A stretch of 46,917 bases of DNA from Acidobacteriota bacterium (GTDB lineage Bacteria > Acidobacteriota > Terriglobia > Bryobacterales > Bryobacteraceae). The stretch covers positions 1 to 46,917 of the forward strand of contig VFZX01000016.1 in assembly GCA_016871015.1 (NCBI GenBank), written 5' to 3'. Below the pieces are notes generated by a model. That model saw only the letters and a program-made list of their open reading frames with translations, was not told where the DNA came from and did no database searches. How positions within the stretch are numbered: the first letter of the stretch is position 1; every line of letters starts with the position of its first letter. The position numbers and the translations under genes are program-made. Below, one piece after another: positions 16,900 to 25,849 of this stretch.

Positions 16900-17594
16900 G
16901 GCAGCCGCTCTTCGTTGTACAGCCGGCGCGTGTGCTGGAACACCGCGTTCAACAGCATCACGCCCAGGCCGATGACGCCCACCACCCCGCCGATGTCGAA
17001 CAGCAGGTGGCGCTCGCCCGCGATCACCGCCCAGGGTCCCCGGAACAGCAGGACCAGGTTGCCGATGCACAACAGGATCCGCAGCTCGGTCGGGCTGAAC
17101 TTCCAGAACGACAGGTGAAACGTGCCGATCGTGTAAGTCGCCAGATAGACCTCGATCGACAGCATGAAATAGGCAATGATCAGCCCGATGGCCACCGGCC
17201 CGCTCATCCACCCGGACATCCCCAGGCCGCCCAGCAGGAACAGGGTCCCGAACATGTCCACCACGTGATCGACGTAGAATCCGTAGCGCGGCCGCTGCCG
17301 GTTGCGGACCCGGGCGAGCGTGCCGTCGAGCGAGTCGCCAAACCAGTTGACGATGAGGCAGCCGATCACCAACCAGAGTCCGATGGGATTGGACGCCGAA
17401 TACCAGTAGCTGAGACCGGCCGCGAGCAGCGACACGAGTCCGAGCGACGTCAGGTGGTCCGAGTTGACCCAGGCCGGCATCCGTTGCGCCAGCCAGATCA
17501 GCACCCGCTTCTCGAGCGGGGCGAGCAGACTCATTTGCGCGCGCTGTGCTTCCTTGAATCCCGGCTTGGTAGGAGTTGCCATTGCGGTTGCCAT
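16896..17594 (-). CDS. CDP-alcohol phosphatidyltransferase
   Basis: 232 residues. The family signature D-x2-DG-x2-AR-x8-G-x3-D-x3-D is complete (DSLDGTLARVRNRQRPRYG then FYVDHVVD), near residues 87-112, so the metal-binding active site looks intact. About six membrane helices follow the usual layout. The enzyme should transfer a phosphatidyl or similar group from a CDP-linked donor to an alcohol at the inner membrane; the alcohol cannot be predicted. ATG 17582 is an alternative start. It lies 40 bases after a PepSY-type gene and overlaps the gtrA-like gene, so all four leftward genes may share a transcript. Confidence 0.88.
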   Translation of the reverse strand: MATAMATPTKPGFKEAQRAQMSLLAPLEKRVLIWLAQRMPAWVNSDHLTSLGLVSLLAAGLSYWYSASNPIGLWLVIGCLIVNWFGDSLDGTLARVRNRQRPRYGFYVDHVVDMFGTLFLLGGLGMSGWMSGPVAIGLIIAYFMLSIEVYLATYTIGTFHLSFWKFSPTELRILLCIGNLVLLFRGPWAVIAGERHLLFDIGGVVGVIGLGVMLLNAVFQHTRRLYNEERLP

Positions 17595-17634
17595 CGGCTT
17601 AACGGACGTTCACGCAGTTGAAACCGTTTCGCCG

Positions 17635-18228
17635 TCACAATCTAAACATGAACAGCGCGAACGACGCAACTCCGCCGAGCAGCGCCACCCATCCCCAGCC
17701 CCGCGTGGACGGCAGGCTCCACCACATCACCAGTCCGGTGACGATCCAGAGGATGAACCCGAGGCACACCAAATCGACGACGATTCCCCACAGCGTGTCC
17801 TGGATCCGGTCCTGTTCGAATCCACCCTTGGCGTGCATCCCGGTGAGGAACTGGTCGAACCGGAAACGGCGGTCCTCGACGACCAGTTTCTTCTTATCCA
17901 GGAAGTACTTGGCCTGGGTTGATTGAAGGAAAGTATAGACGTACACATTGATCTGATTCGGGCCCTGCCGGTAGGCGCCAAAGGCACCGCTCAGGCCCGC
18001 GTCTTTCATGATCTGGGCGCCCAGGGGCCGCAGGTCGCCCTGCGGGACCGGAACGTCGTAGTCGCGCTCCAGAACCTTGGTCCAGAGTGGACCCTTGGAC
18101 TTGTCCAGTTCCTGAAAATAGGCCGGATGGCTGAACACATACGAGCTGACCCCGTACATCAGGAACCAGGGCGAAAGCGACAGCGCCAGGTAGAGGTGCA
18201 GGCGGCGGTTGAGGTGTTGGAGCGTCAT
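17635..18228 (-). CDS. Half-size PepSY-type membrane protein (copy A)
   Basis: 197 residues from ATG 18228; the ORF extends further upstream but that part overlaps copy B. Helix 1 carries RRLHLYLALSLSPWFLMYG (about 8-26). A ~110-residue soluble stretch contains a PepSY-like strand pattern. Two C-terminal helices follow HAKGGFEQDRIQDTLWG and include VDLVCLGFILWIVTGLVMWW. The conserved His in helix 1 and the HxxxGF before helix 2 match PepSY_TM proteins, where histidines are thought to bind heme in inner-membrane reductases. Usual PepSY_TM proteins are about twice this size with four helices. Copy B lies 4 bases upstream and shares the layout, so the two may pair. Confidence 0.7.
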   Translation of the reverse strand: MTLQHLNRRLHLYLALSLSPWFLMYGVSSYVFSHPAYFQELDKSKGPLWTKVLERDYDVPVPQGDLRPLGAQIMKDAGLSGAFGAYRQGPNQINVYVYTFLQSTQAKYFLDKKKLVVEDRRFRFDQFLTGMHAKGGFEQDRIQDTLWGIVVDLVCLGFILWIVTGLVMWWSLPSTRGWGWVALLGGVASFALFMFRL

Positions 18229-18232
18229 GGCG

Positions 18233-18829
18233 TTATGTGGTCCTGAGGAAGATGAGGAAGATCGCGATTCCGGAGAGCAGCGCGGCGGCGCCAAGCACGC
18301 GCGTGACTTTGAGCTCCCACCAGAGCCAGAGTCCCGATAGCACCCAGAAGACCATCGCCAGCACGAAGAAGTCCACCGATGCCGCCCAGAAGTCCTCGGT
18401 CAGGTAGTCATGCTGGTATCCGCGCCTCCGGTGGAAGCGCTCGAAGAAGTGGTTCCAACGGAACTCCCGCCGCTCGATCGTCACTTTGCTGGTTTCCGGA
18501 TTCAGCGTCACGCGGCGTTCGTTGGCCGGATGCTGCCGGATCACGGCGAACGGTCCATGCTCGTTGCCCTGCTGCTGCACGTTGAACGTCCCGTCCATGT
18601 CGAGCGCGGTGAGCAGGATCCTGGCCTTTTCCCGTGGCGCGGCGTTGTCCGGGAACTGGCCGCGGAATTCGGCAGTGCGCTCGGGCGTCCAGCCGGGCTG
18701 TCCCTTGCCCCACAGGTGTTGGAACCACTCGCGGTGGTTCATCATGAACGTGCTGATGGTGTACATGAGCACCCAGGGCGTCAGGAAGAGCGCCAGGTAC
18801 ATGTGAATCCGGCGCAGGATCTTGGACAT
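18233..18829 (-). CDS. Half-size PepSY-type membrane protein (copy B)
   Basis: 198 residues, a paralogue of the next gene: RRIHMYLALFLTPWVLMYT against RRLHLYLALSLSPWFLMYG at the N-terminus, and HRRRGYQHDYLTEDFWA then VDFFVLAMVFWVLSGLWLWW at the C-terminus. Between the helices is a soluble domain with ALDMDGTFNVQQQ and a strand-rich VIRQHPANERRVTLNPET that fits a PepSY fold. Probably an inner-membrane redox or heme protein acting with copy A. The start is only 32 bases from a divergent gene. TACGCT at 18838-18843 (minus strand), eight bases before the ATG, may be its -10 box. Confidence 0.7.
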   Translation of the reverse strand: MSKILRRIHMYLALFLTPWVLMYTISTFMMNHREWFQHLWGKGQPGWTPERTAEFRGQFPDNAAPREKARILLTALDMDGTFNVQQQGNEHGPFAVIRQHPANERRVTLNPETSKVTIERREFRWNHFFERFHRRRGYQHDYLTEDFWAASVDFFVLAMVFWVLSGLWLWWELKVTRVLGAAALLSGIAIFLIFLRTT

Positions 18830-18837
18830 GTCTGTAA

Positions 18838-18843
18838 AGCGTA
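18838..18843 (-). promoter_or_regulatory. Possible -10 box in the 32-base divergent spacer
   Basis: Minus-strand TACGCT sits 8 bases before ATG 18829. The spacer between the two divergent ATGs is so short that both promoters must overlap each other or the coding ends, so the two arms are probably co-controlled. Confidence 0.25.
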
Positions 18844-18861
18844 CACCGTTTTGCGATCATC

Positions 18862-19995
18862 ATGGTAATGGGTAACCGTTTCCCGTGGTACCTTTGGTGC
18901 GCCGTCGCGGCGGTCACCTCGGCGATGATCGGAGCGCACTGGGACATCTCCTGGCACAGGTCCATTGGGCGCGACACGTTCTGGACCCCGGCGCACATCG
19001 CCATCTACCTGTGCGGCGTGCTCGGCGGGATCTCGTCGGCCTACCAGATCCTGTGGACGACGTTCGGTAAGGGTCCTGATGCGGAGGCGTCGCGCGATGC
19101 GTCGGTCGGCATCTGGGGATTCCGCGGACCCATCGGCGCGTTCATCATGGCTTGGGGCGGCATCGCGATGCTGACCTCGGCGCCGTTCGATGACTGGTGG
19201 CACAACGCCTATGGCCTTGACGTGCGGATCATCAGCCCTCCGCACACCGTGCTGGCAATGGGGCTGTTCTCGATCCTGCTGGGATCGCTGCTGGCGGTCA
19301 CGGGATACATGAACCGCGCCACCGGTTCCACGCGCCGTATGGCCGAGTGGCTCTACATCTACCTCGGCGGCATGACGCTGGTCAACATCGGCACGTTCAT
19401 CATGGAGCGAATCTTCACGTCCGCGATGCACTCGGGCTTTTACTACCGTGCGATCGCGCTGGCGGTTCCGTTCTACCTGATCGGACTGGCGGTGGCGCCG
19501 GGCGTCAAATGGGCGTCGACGCGGATCGCGCTCGTGTACATGCTGTTCTGGGCGGGCATCAATTGGATCCTGCCGCTGTTCCCGGCTGAGCCCAAGCTCG
19601 GTCCCGTCTACCACAAAGTGACGCACTTCGTCCCGTCGTTCTTTCCGCTGCTGCTGGTGGTGCCCGGTGTCGCGATCGACCTGATCCTTCGCGCGGGACG
19701 CTCGTGGCCGCGCTGGAAAACCGCGCTCGCCGCGGGACTCGCGTTCGCCGCGCTGATGCTGGCGGTCCTGTGGCCGCTCGGCAGCTTCATGCTCACCCCG
19801 TGGGCCGACAATTGGTTCTTCTACGGCAAGGTGGCCGACTACCGCACGGGTCCGAACACCTACACGATGCGGCGGATGTTCGTTCCTCCCGAAGACGGGT
19901 ATTATTGGAATCTCCTGAGCTCGTTCGCGATCGCTCCGTTCATGGCGTGGATCGGATTGCACTTTGGACACTGGCTGGCGCGGGTGAAGCGGTGA
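18862..19995 (+). CDS. Ten-helix membrane protein with duplicated WH-x3-G-x-D...P-x-H motif
   Basis: 377 residues, about ten membrane helices. I recognise no named family. Two motifs look like an internal duplication: D28, W31, H32, G36, D38, P43, H45 at the start, and D110, W113, H114, G118, D120, P126, H128 after helix 3. The order D-x2-WH-x3-G-x-D is identical in both; the P-x-H follows with a one-residue difference in spacing. Paired His and Asp at the same membrane depth would suit a metal or heme site, but this is inference. Further histidines occur in VYHKVTHFVP and LHFGHWLA. The neighbours are PepSY-type proteins (divergent) and an HLHP-motif protein whose GTG start overlaps this stop (GTGA). 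Confidence 0.75.
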   Translation: MVMGNRFPWYLWCAVAAVTSAMIGAHWDISWHRSIGRDTFWTPAHIAIYLCGVLGGISSAYQILWTTFGKGPDAEASRDASVGIWGFRGPIGAFIMAWGGIAMLTSAPFDDWWHNAYGLDVRIISPPHTVLAMGLFSILLGSLLAVTGYMNRATGSTRRMAEWLYIYLGGMTLVNIGTFIMERIFTSAMHSGFYYRAIALAVPFYLIGLAVAPGVKWASTRIALVYMLFWAGINWILPLFPAEPKLGPVYHKVTHFVPSFFPLLLVVPGVAIDLILRAGRSWPRWKTALAAGLAFAALMLAVLWPLGSFMLTPWADNWFFYGKVADYRTGPNTYTMRRMFVPPEDGYYWNLLSSFAIAPFMAWIGLHFGHWLARVKR

Positions 19996-21356
19996 TCTGG
20001 CGGTTGGTGGCCGCGCTGCTACCCTTGGCGGCGGCGGCGCACGTGGGCAGTCCGGACGTGTTCGTCGAAGGCAACGCCGGACCCTACCGGTTATTCGTCG
20101 CCGTGCGTCCGCCGGAGGTGATTCCGGGAGTCGCTACGATTGAGGTCCGTTCGGCTGACGATCCCGCGCCCGCGGTCCGGGTCACTCCGCTGCCGATGAC
20201 CGGTGACGGAGCGAAGTTCCCGCCTACGCCCGACGTTTGCGCACGATCAGCGGACGACCCGCGGTTCTGCGCCGGATCGTTGTGGCTGATGACGAGCGGC
20301 TCGTGGCAGGTGCGGGTGATAGCGGAGGGGCCGAAGGGAACGGGACAACTCGCGGTCCCGGTGCCAGCTTCCGCGCAGCGCACGCGCGCGATGGACGCGC
20401 CGCTGGGAATCACGCTCGGGGCGCTGGCGCTGATCCTGGCGGTGGGCATCGTGAGCATCGTGACCGCGTCGGTGCGCGAGGCGATGCTCGCGCCGGGAGA
20501 ACAGCCAGACGCTCCACAGATCCGCAAGTCCAGCCGCGTGCGATGGATCACCGCCGGAGTGGTTGCTGGCGCGCTGTTCCTGGGCAGCAAGTGGTGGGAC
20601 GCGGAGGCGAGCGCCTATGACCGGCACATCTACAAGCCACTCGAAATGAAGTTGGGAGCGGAACCAGGCGGACGCCTCACGGTGAGCCTCAACGATCCGG
20701 GCTGGATCAGCGCGCGCAAGCTCGACGACTTGATCCCGGACCACAACCACCTGATGCATCTGGTCATCGCCCGTCCCGCGCTCGACCGCATCTGGCACTT
20801 GCATCCCGATCAGACCGCGCCAGCGCGATTCGAGCAGCAGCTTCCGGACATGCCGCCGGGCGAGTATCTGTTCTGGGCCGACATCGTGCATCAGAACGGA
20901 TTCCCCGAGACGGTCACCACACGCTTCACGCTGCCGGAGATCAAAGGGCGCGCGTTGCAGGGCGACGATTCGACAGGGCCCGGGGATCCGGCGGCCAAGC
21001 CGCTCCAGTTCCTGGACGAGGGGCAGACGTTCCCTGTGAAGAAAATGGTCCTGCTACGCTTCCGGTCCGCAAGTGATGATCTCGAACCCTACATGGGCAT
21101 GCCGGGACACGCGTTCATCATCCGCAAGGATCATTCCGTGTTCGCGCACCTGCATCCCGGAGGATCAGCGCCCATGGCTGCCGTCGCGCTCACCCGGCCG
21201 GACGATCCGCACGCGGGCCATTTCATGTCGGTGCGGACACCGGCGGAGTTCACCTTCCCGTACGGATTTCCAAGCGCGGGGGACTACCGTGTGCTGGTCC
21301 AGGTAAAGCGGAACGGGCGCGTCGAAACGGGAGCCTGGGACGTGGCGGTCCGATGA
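19992..21356 (+). CDS. Membrane-anchored periplasmic protein with two H-x12-HLHP modules
   Basis: 454 residues from a GTG overlapping the previous stop; the frame runs further upstream but overlaps that gene. Residues 1-16 form a signal segment. A beta-rich domain (~20-125) with two cysteines (83, 93) resembles YtkA/FixH-like folds. Two hydrophobic helices follow (about 138-159 and 186-198). The C-terminal half holds two related modules: H256-x12-HLHP (269-272) followed by PPGEYLFWADI and NGFPETVTT, and H373-x12-HLHP (386-389) followed by SAGDYRVLVQV and NGRVETG. Extra His/Met clusters (DHNHLMH, MGMPGHA) make metal binding, for example copper, plausible. The next gene overlaps by ATGA. No experimental function is known to me. 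Confidence 0.7.
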   Translation: MIWRLVAALLPLAAAAHVGSPDVFVEGNAGPYRLFVAVRPPEVIPGVATIEVRSADDPAPAVRVTPLPMTGDGAKFPPTPDVCARSADDPRFCAGSLWLMTSGSWQVRVIAEGPKGTGQLAVPVPASAQRTRAMDAPLGITLGALALILAVGIVSIVTASVREAMLAPGEQPDAPQIRKSSRVRWITAGVVAGALFLGSKWWDAEASAYDRHIYKPLEMKLGAEPGGRLTVSLNDPGWISARKLDDLIPDHNHLMHLVIARPALDRIWHLHPDQTAPARFEQQLPDMPPGEYLFWADIVHQNGFPETVTTRFTLPEIKGRALQGDDSTGPGDPAAKPLQFLDEGQTFPVKKMVLLRFRSASDDLEPYMGMPGHAFIIRKDHSVFAHLHPGGSAPMAAVALTRPDDPHAGHFMSVRTPAEFTFPYGFPSAGDYRVLVQVKRNGRVETGAWDVAVR

Positions 21357-24300
21357 TCCGAATCGCGCGTTCACCGGCCTGGGGCTGTAGTCTCGTCCTC
21401 GCGGCATCGGTTGTTTCCCACGCGCAGATCTTCACACCGTCATCCGGAAGTCCATTCTCCACGGGCCACGCACCGGAGATGTTGGCCACGGGCGACTTCA
21501 ACGGCGATGGCCGGCTGGACGTGGTGGCCGCCAGTCCAGGGGGAAACAGCATGTCGGTCCTGTTGGGGAGCGGATCCGGCGCGCTGGCGCTCGCTCCTGG
21601 AAGTCCGGTTGCGGCCGGATTCGCTGTCTCGCGGCTGGCGGTGTCCGACTTCAACCTCGACGGGAAGCTTGATGTGGTTGCGGTGGGAACCAACGGCGCC
21701 TGCTTCCTGTTTCACGGCGATGGCACAGGACTGCTCACCGCGCAGTCCGGAGGCGACGCCGCGGCGACCGGTGACGTCGTCACCGCCGACTTCAATCGCG
21801 ACAACATTCCCGATGCCGCATTCACCCGTACCGCGGCCGGCGGATTCGTGATCGCTCCGGTATCGGAGACAACAGTGATCAGCTTTCCGGCCGCGACGGC
21901 GCTTGCGAGTCCAGGCCGGCTGTATGCATCCGACTTCAATAACGACGGGCGTCCGGATCTCCTCGTGCTGACTTCCACGGGCGCCGTGGTCCGTTTGGGG
22001 AACGGAACTGGCGGCACGACGGCGGGAGCTACGGTGGCGCTGGCCGGAGGTCCGGTGGCCGCCGCCGTTGGCGACTTCAACAACGACGGGCGGCGCGACG
22101 CAGCGGTGGTCCACGGAGCCAGCTCGCTCACGATCCTGGCTGGCAACGGATCGGGTGGACTCACTGCTGGAAGTCCGCTGGCCTTTGGAGCCGGCGCGCG
22201 CGACCTGGTAGCGGCGGACTTGAACAACGACGGCAACGTGGATCTCGCGCTCGCGAATCTCGCTGGTCAGAATGTACAGGTGCTGTTGGGTAGCGGCGCG
22301 GGCGGATTCGCAACGGCTACCGGGAGTCCGTTCGCGGCCTCGAATCCACGGTCGATCGTGACCGGCGATTTCGACAACGACGGCAGGCCGGATCTCGCCA
22401 CCGCGGACCAGGCGGGCGTTACCGTCACCGTGTTGCTCAACCGCATGGAGCGCATCTTCTTCACTCCGCGCGAACTCGAGTTCCACATGAGCTTCGGAGG
22501 TACACCAGCTCAGGCGATCGCGGCAACGGTGTCCACGGAAGCGTCCGGGCAAACCACGGACGCTGGAGTGACGGTCAATCCGCCGGGCGGCGCGAGTCCC
22601 GCCGCGGGACGGCACGTGGGAGTGGAGCGGGCATCGAGTCCGGACCGGTTCCAAGGAGTGTTGAACACGGTCCTTTGGGTCACGCGCCCGTCGGGCGGAA
22701 TGACCGTGGCAGGCGTCAACGTTGGCCAGCGTCCCCGCGGACTCGCCGCGGCCGATTTCAACGGCGACAACAACACGGACCTCGCTGCGGTGAATGAAGA
22801 GTCCGAGACCGTGAGCGTCGTGCTGGGGAACGGGACGGGAGGATTTACCGCCGCTGCCGGTGGTCCGGTGGCCGTGGGAATGGTGCCAGCGGCCGCGGTC
22901 TCAGCGGACTTCAACCGTGACGGACGAGCCGATCTGGCGGTGGCCAACAACGGATCCAACAACGTCACCGTGCTTCTGGGATTGGGCAACGGGCGCTTCG
23001 GTCCGGGTGCGGGACGGACAGTGGCGGCTGCGGTGAACCCGGCTGGAATCGCGGCCGGAGACTTCAATCGCGACGGGAATCCAGACCTTGCGGTGACCGC
23101 GGCGAGCGGCTCGATCACGATCCTGGCGGGTAATGGGTTTGGCGGCTTCTGTCCCTTGGCCACGCTCACGGGATTCGCCAACAGCGCCGCGATCGCAGCG
23201 GCAGACGTCAATGGCGACGGCATCCCGGACCTGGTCAACGCACGGAGCGGTGGTGTCGATATCCTGCTCGGTAATGGCGCCGGTGGGTTCGCCGCGGCAT
23301 CGGGAAGTCCACTCGCGGCAGCCAACGCGCGGGCCGTTGCCGTCCGTGACGTGAATGCGGATGGAAAGGCGGACGTCGCCGCCGCCCGGTCCAACGCCGC
23401 GGCGGTGTTCCTCGGGACGGGCACGGGCACGTTCACCTCGTCCGCATCCATTAACATCGCGGACTCGCCCGTGGCGATCGTGGCCGCTGATCTCGATGGT
23501 GACGGGAACGTGGACCTCGCGGTGTCGCGGTCGGGCAACCGGGCGCTGTCGGCGCTGCTGGGCGACGGAGCAGGAGCGTTCACAGCAGCGCCCGCGACAT
23601 TCACGCAGAGCGGAGGCGGAGCGCTCGTCTGGGGCGACTTCAACAAAGACGGCTTCACTGATCTCGCCTCACCCGACACCATCAGCACGATTCGCGTTCT
23701 GCTGGGCGGCCGGATGAACACGTCGACAACACTCACCACAGCGCCCTTTCCCGCGACCACCCCAGGACAGTCCGTCACGATGAGCGGGACTCCGGCGCCA
23801 GCCCAGAATGTCCGGGCGCTGCGCAACCCCACCGGGCAGGTCGAGTTCCGGGACGCGGGCGTGGCGATCAGCACCGGGACCATCGAGAACGGAACCGCAC
23901 GAGTGACCGTCGCGGGGCTGGCAACGGGAACGCACGCGGCTCTGACCGCTGCCTATCTTGGAGACACGAGGTTCAACGGGTCGGCCAGCGCGGCGGTGGC
24001 GCTGTCGGTGGGAGTGAAGGCGGCGGCGATCGTTCAGGGATCCGGCCAAAGCGCCGCGGCGGGCACTGGATTCGGCGTCCCGCTCCAGATGCTCGTGACC
24101 GGCGCGGATGATCTGCCCATGGCCGGAGTCCCGGTGACGTTCACAGCCCCGGTGGGTGGCGCCAGTGCGTTTGTCACCGGATCGCCGGCCCTGACCAACG
24201 CGGCAGGAATCGCGGAGGCCGCGGCCGTGGCGAACACAGTCGCTGGGACGTACTCCGTGAACGGATTCGTTCAAGGAACACCGGCGGGGGCCGCATTCAC

Positions 24301-25840
24301 GCTCACCAACACCGCCGGACCCGCGTTCACGATCAGCGCCAACTCCGGCGGCGGGCAGACAGCCCCGATCGGCGCGCAGTTTCCTTTGCCTCTGCAAGCA
24401 CTGGTCCGCGACAACAACGGGAATCCGGTGAGCGGCGCGACGGTGGCGTTCACCGCGCCGGCGGCTGGCGCCAGCGCGGCACTGTCCGCGGCAACGGCGG
24501 TGACCAACGCGTCCGGCCTTGCTTCCGTCACCGCCACCGCGAACACTACTGGTGGATCCTATAACGTCGTGGCTACGGCCGCCGGAGTGGCCCCAGCAGC
24601 ACAGTTCGGACTGATCAACATCGCGCCTGGCGGCGGACTGGCACCGCCCGTGATCCAGAGTCCTGCGGCGGGGGCTATCCTGACCACTTCGATTCTATCG
24701 TTCCAGTGGACCATCGTCGCCACCGCGGCCTCGTACGAATTCCGCGTGGTTGACACTGCGACGGGTGATCTCGTGCTGCTGGTGTCGCCGCTCGGGAATC
24801 AGTCGAACGCGGTCTACACGTTCAAGAGCGGAAGCTACCGGTTGGAAATGAAGTCGTGCGGCGCGGGTGGCTGCGGCGCGGTGTCGCAAGCGGCGTTCAC
24901 GGTGCAACTGGGTGCGGTTCCGGCGGCCGCCCCGGAGGTCACCTCAGTGGTGGTAGCCAACGACAACGGCCAGAACCGTCTGAACTGCACCTGGAACCCA
25001 GTGACAGGCACGGACTTCTATTTCATCAACGTGATCCAGCCCAACTCGGGTCCCGGCGGCGGAGCGCTCACCGTGGCTGGCAACCAGATTGGCGGGACCA
25101 CGGCGAGCCTGCTGATTCCAACGGGCGACGCCAGCGTGATCGTGCGCGCGTGCAACGGGGACGGCTGTGGACCGCCGGGCCCGGCGGTTGCGCTCTCGGC
25201 GGCGTTCAACAGTCCCCCGGTTCCCATCCTCGCCGAGCCGTTCGGGGGATCGCTGGTGGACGCCGGGGCAAACGCTCCGGTTGTGGTGTTCACGTGGCCG
25301 AGGATCCAAGGGGACAATGGCACGAATGTCCGGTACCGTCTCTTCGTCCAGGATTTCGCGCGGAACCGCGCCGCGCTCGACGTCTTCACCACGAACAATT
25401 TCTACGCCGCATACTTCAATCCGGCGAACCGCTATGACGCTTTGTTGATCGCAACCGCGGCGGGAGGCAATCCCGTGCAGGGTCCGCCACAGGCATTTCT
25501 GGTGCGGGGCCGGGTTCCGGACGCTCCGGTGTTCGTTGAGCCGGCGACGTTCTCGGCCATCGCCCGCGGACCGCAGGGAGTGGTCCGCGTTGGCTGGACC
25601 GCGGTTCCCCGCCCCGACGGCAGCATCAACGGACGGCTGTATCAGTACGAGATCCGTGGACCACAAGTGTTCCGGGCGGCAACAACAGCCACCTTCGTGG
25701 ATCTGCTGCTGCCGCCCGGCGTCTATTCAGGGATTGTGCGCGTCTGCGCCGCTGCGGCCTGTGACGCGGCGTCGGAGGCGGGATGGGGACCGTGGAGCTC
25801 GAACGGCGAGGGCGGGTCCACGAGCTTCACGGTCCAGTAA
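21353..25840 (+). CDS. Secreted FG-GAP/VCBS repeat protein with Ig-like and Fn3-like domains
   Basis: 1495 residues, overlapping the previous gene by ATGA. A signal peptide ends near SHAQ. Residues ~40-790 carry 14 copies of a D-x-[ND]-x-D-x2-x-D calcium-loop motif (for example DFNGDGRLDVVAA, DFNNDGRPDLLVL, DLDGDGNVDLAVS), the FG-GAP/VCBS repeats that build beta-propellers. Then come an Ig-like domain with a TGQVEFRDAG strand, two invasin-like (Big_1) repeats beginning GQSAAAGTGFGVPLQ and GQTAPIGAQFPLPLQ, and three Fn3-like domains near the C-terminus. It is probably an extracellular or surface binding protein. Its place behind the two membrane genes implies cotranscription; whether it works with them is open. 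It ends 9 bases from a convergent receptor gene. Confidence 0.85.
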   Translation: MIRIARSPAWGCSLVLAASVVSHAQIFTPSSGSPFSTGHAPEMLATGDFNGDGRLDVVAASPGGNSMSVLLGSGSGALALAPGSPVAAGFAVSRLAVSDFNLDGKLDVVAVGTNGACFLFHGDGTGLLTAQSGGDAAATGDVVTADFNRDNIPDAAFTRTAAGGFVIAPVSETTVISFPAATALASPGRLYASDFNNDGRPDLLVLTSTGAVVRLGNGTGGTTAGATVALAGGPVAAAVGDFNNDGRRDAAVVHGASSLTILAGNGSGGLTAGSPLAFGAGARDLVAADLNNDGNVDLALANLAGQNVQVLLGSGAGGFATATGSPFAASNPRSIVTGDFDNDGRPDLATADQAGVTVTVLLNRMERIFFTPRELEFHMSFGGTPAQAIAATVSTEASGQTTDAGVTVNPPGGASPAAGRHVGVERASSPDRFQGVLNTVLWVTRPSGGMTVAGVNVGQRPRGLAAADFNGDNNTDLAAVNEESETVSVVLGNGTGGFTAAAGGPVAVGMVPAAAVSADFNRDGRADLAVANNGSNNVTVLLGLGNGRFGPGAGRTVAAAVNPAGIAAGDFNRDGNPDLAVTAASGSITILAGNGFGGFCPLATLTGFANSAAIAAADVNGDGIPDLVNARSGGVDILLGNGAGGFAAASGSPLAAANARAVAVRDVNADGKADVAAARSNAAAVFLGTGTGTFTSSASINIADSPVAIVAADLDGDGNVDLAVSRSGNRALSALLGDGAGAFTAAPATFTQSGGGALVWGDFNKDGFTDLASPDTISTIRVLLGGRMNTSTTLTTAPFPATTPGQSVTMSGTPAPAQNVRALRNPTGQVEFRDAGVAISTGTIENGTARVTVAGLATGTHAALTAAYLGDTRFNGSASAAVALSVGVKAAAIVQGSGQSAAAGTGFGVPLQMLVTGADDLPMAGVPVTFTAPVGGASAFVTGSPALTNAAGIAEAAAVANTVAGTYSVNGFVQGTPAGAAFTLTNTAGPAFTISANSGGGQTAPIGAQFPLPLQALVRDNNGNPVSGATVAFTAPAAGASAALSAATAVTNASGLASVTATANTTGGSYNVVATAAGVAPAAQFGLINIAPGGGLAPPVIQSPAAGAILTTSILSFQWTIVATAASYEFRVVDTATGDLVLLVSPLGNQSNAVYTFKSGSYRLEMKSCGAGGCGAVSQAAFTVQLGAVPAAAPEVTSVVVANDNGQNRLNCTWNPVTGTDFYFINVIQPNSGPGGGALTVAGNQIGGTTASLLIPTGDASVIVRACNGDGCGPPGPAVALSAAFNSPPVPILAEPFGGSLVDAGANAPVVVFTWPRIQGDNGTNVRYRLFVQDFARNRAALDVFTTNNFYAAYFNPANRYDALLIATAAGGNPVQGPPQAFLVRGRVPDAPVFVEPATFSAIARGPQGVVRVGWTAVPRPDGSINGRLYQYEIRGPQVFRAATTATFVDLLLPPGVYSGIVRVCAAAACDAASEAGWGPWSSNGEGGSTSFTVQ

Positions 25841-25849
25841 CGCGTTGCC

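Noticed and set aside
21353-23720. Repeated DNA in the FG-GAP region considered as a CRISPR array or tandem DNA repeat
   Set aside because: The repeats are imperfect at DNA level, in frame, irregularly spaced (about 100-200 bases) and encode a protein motif.
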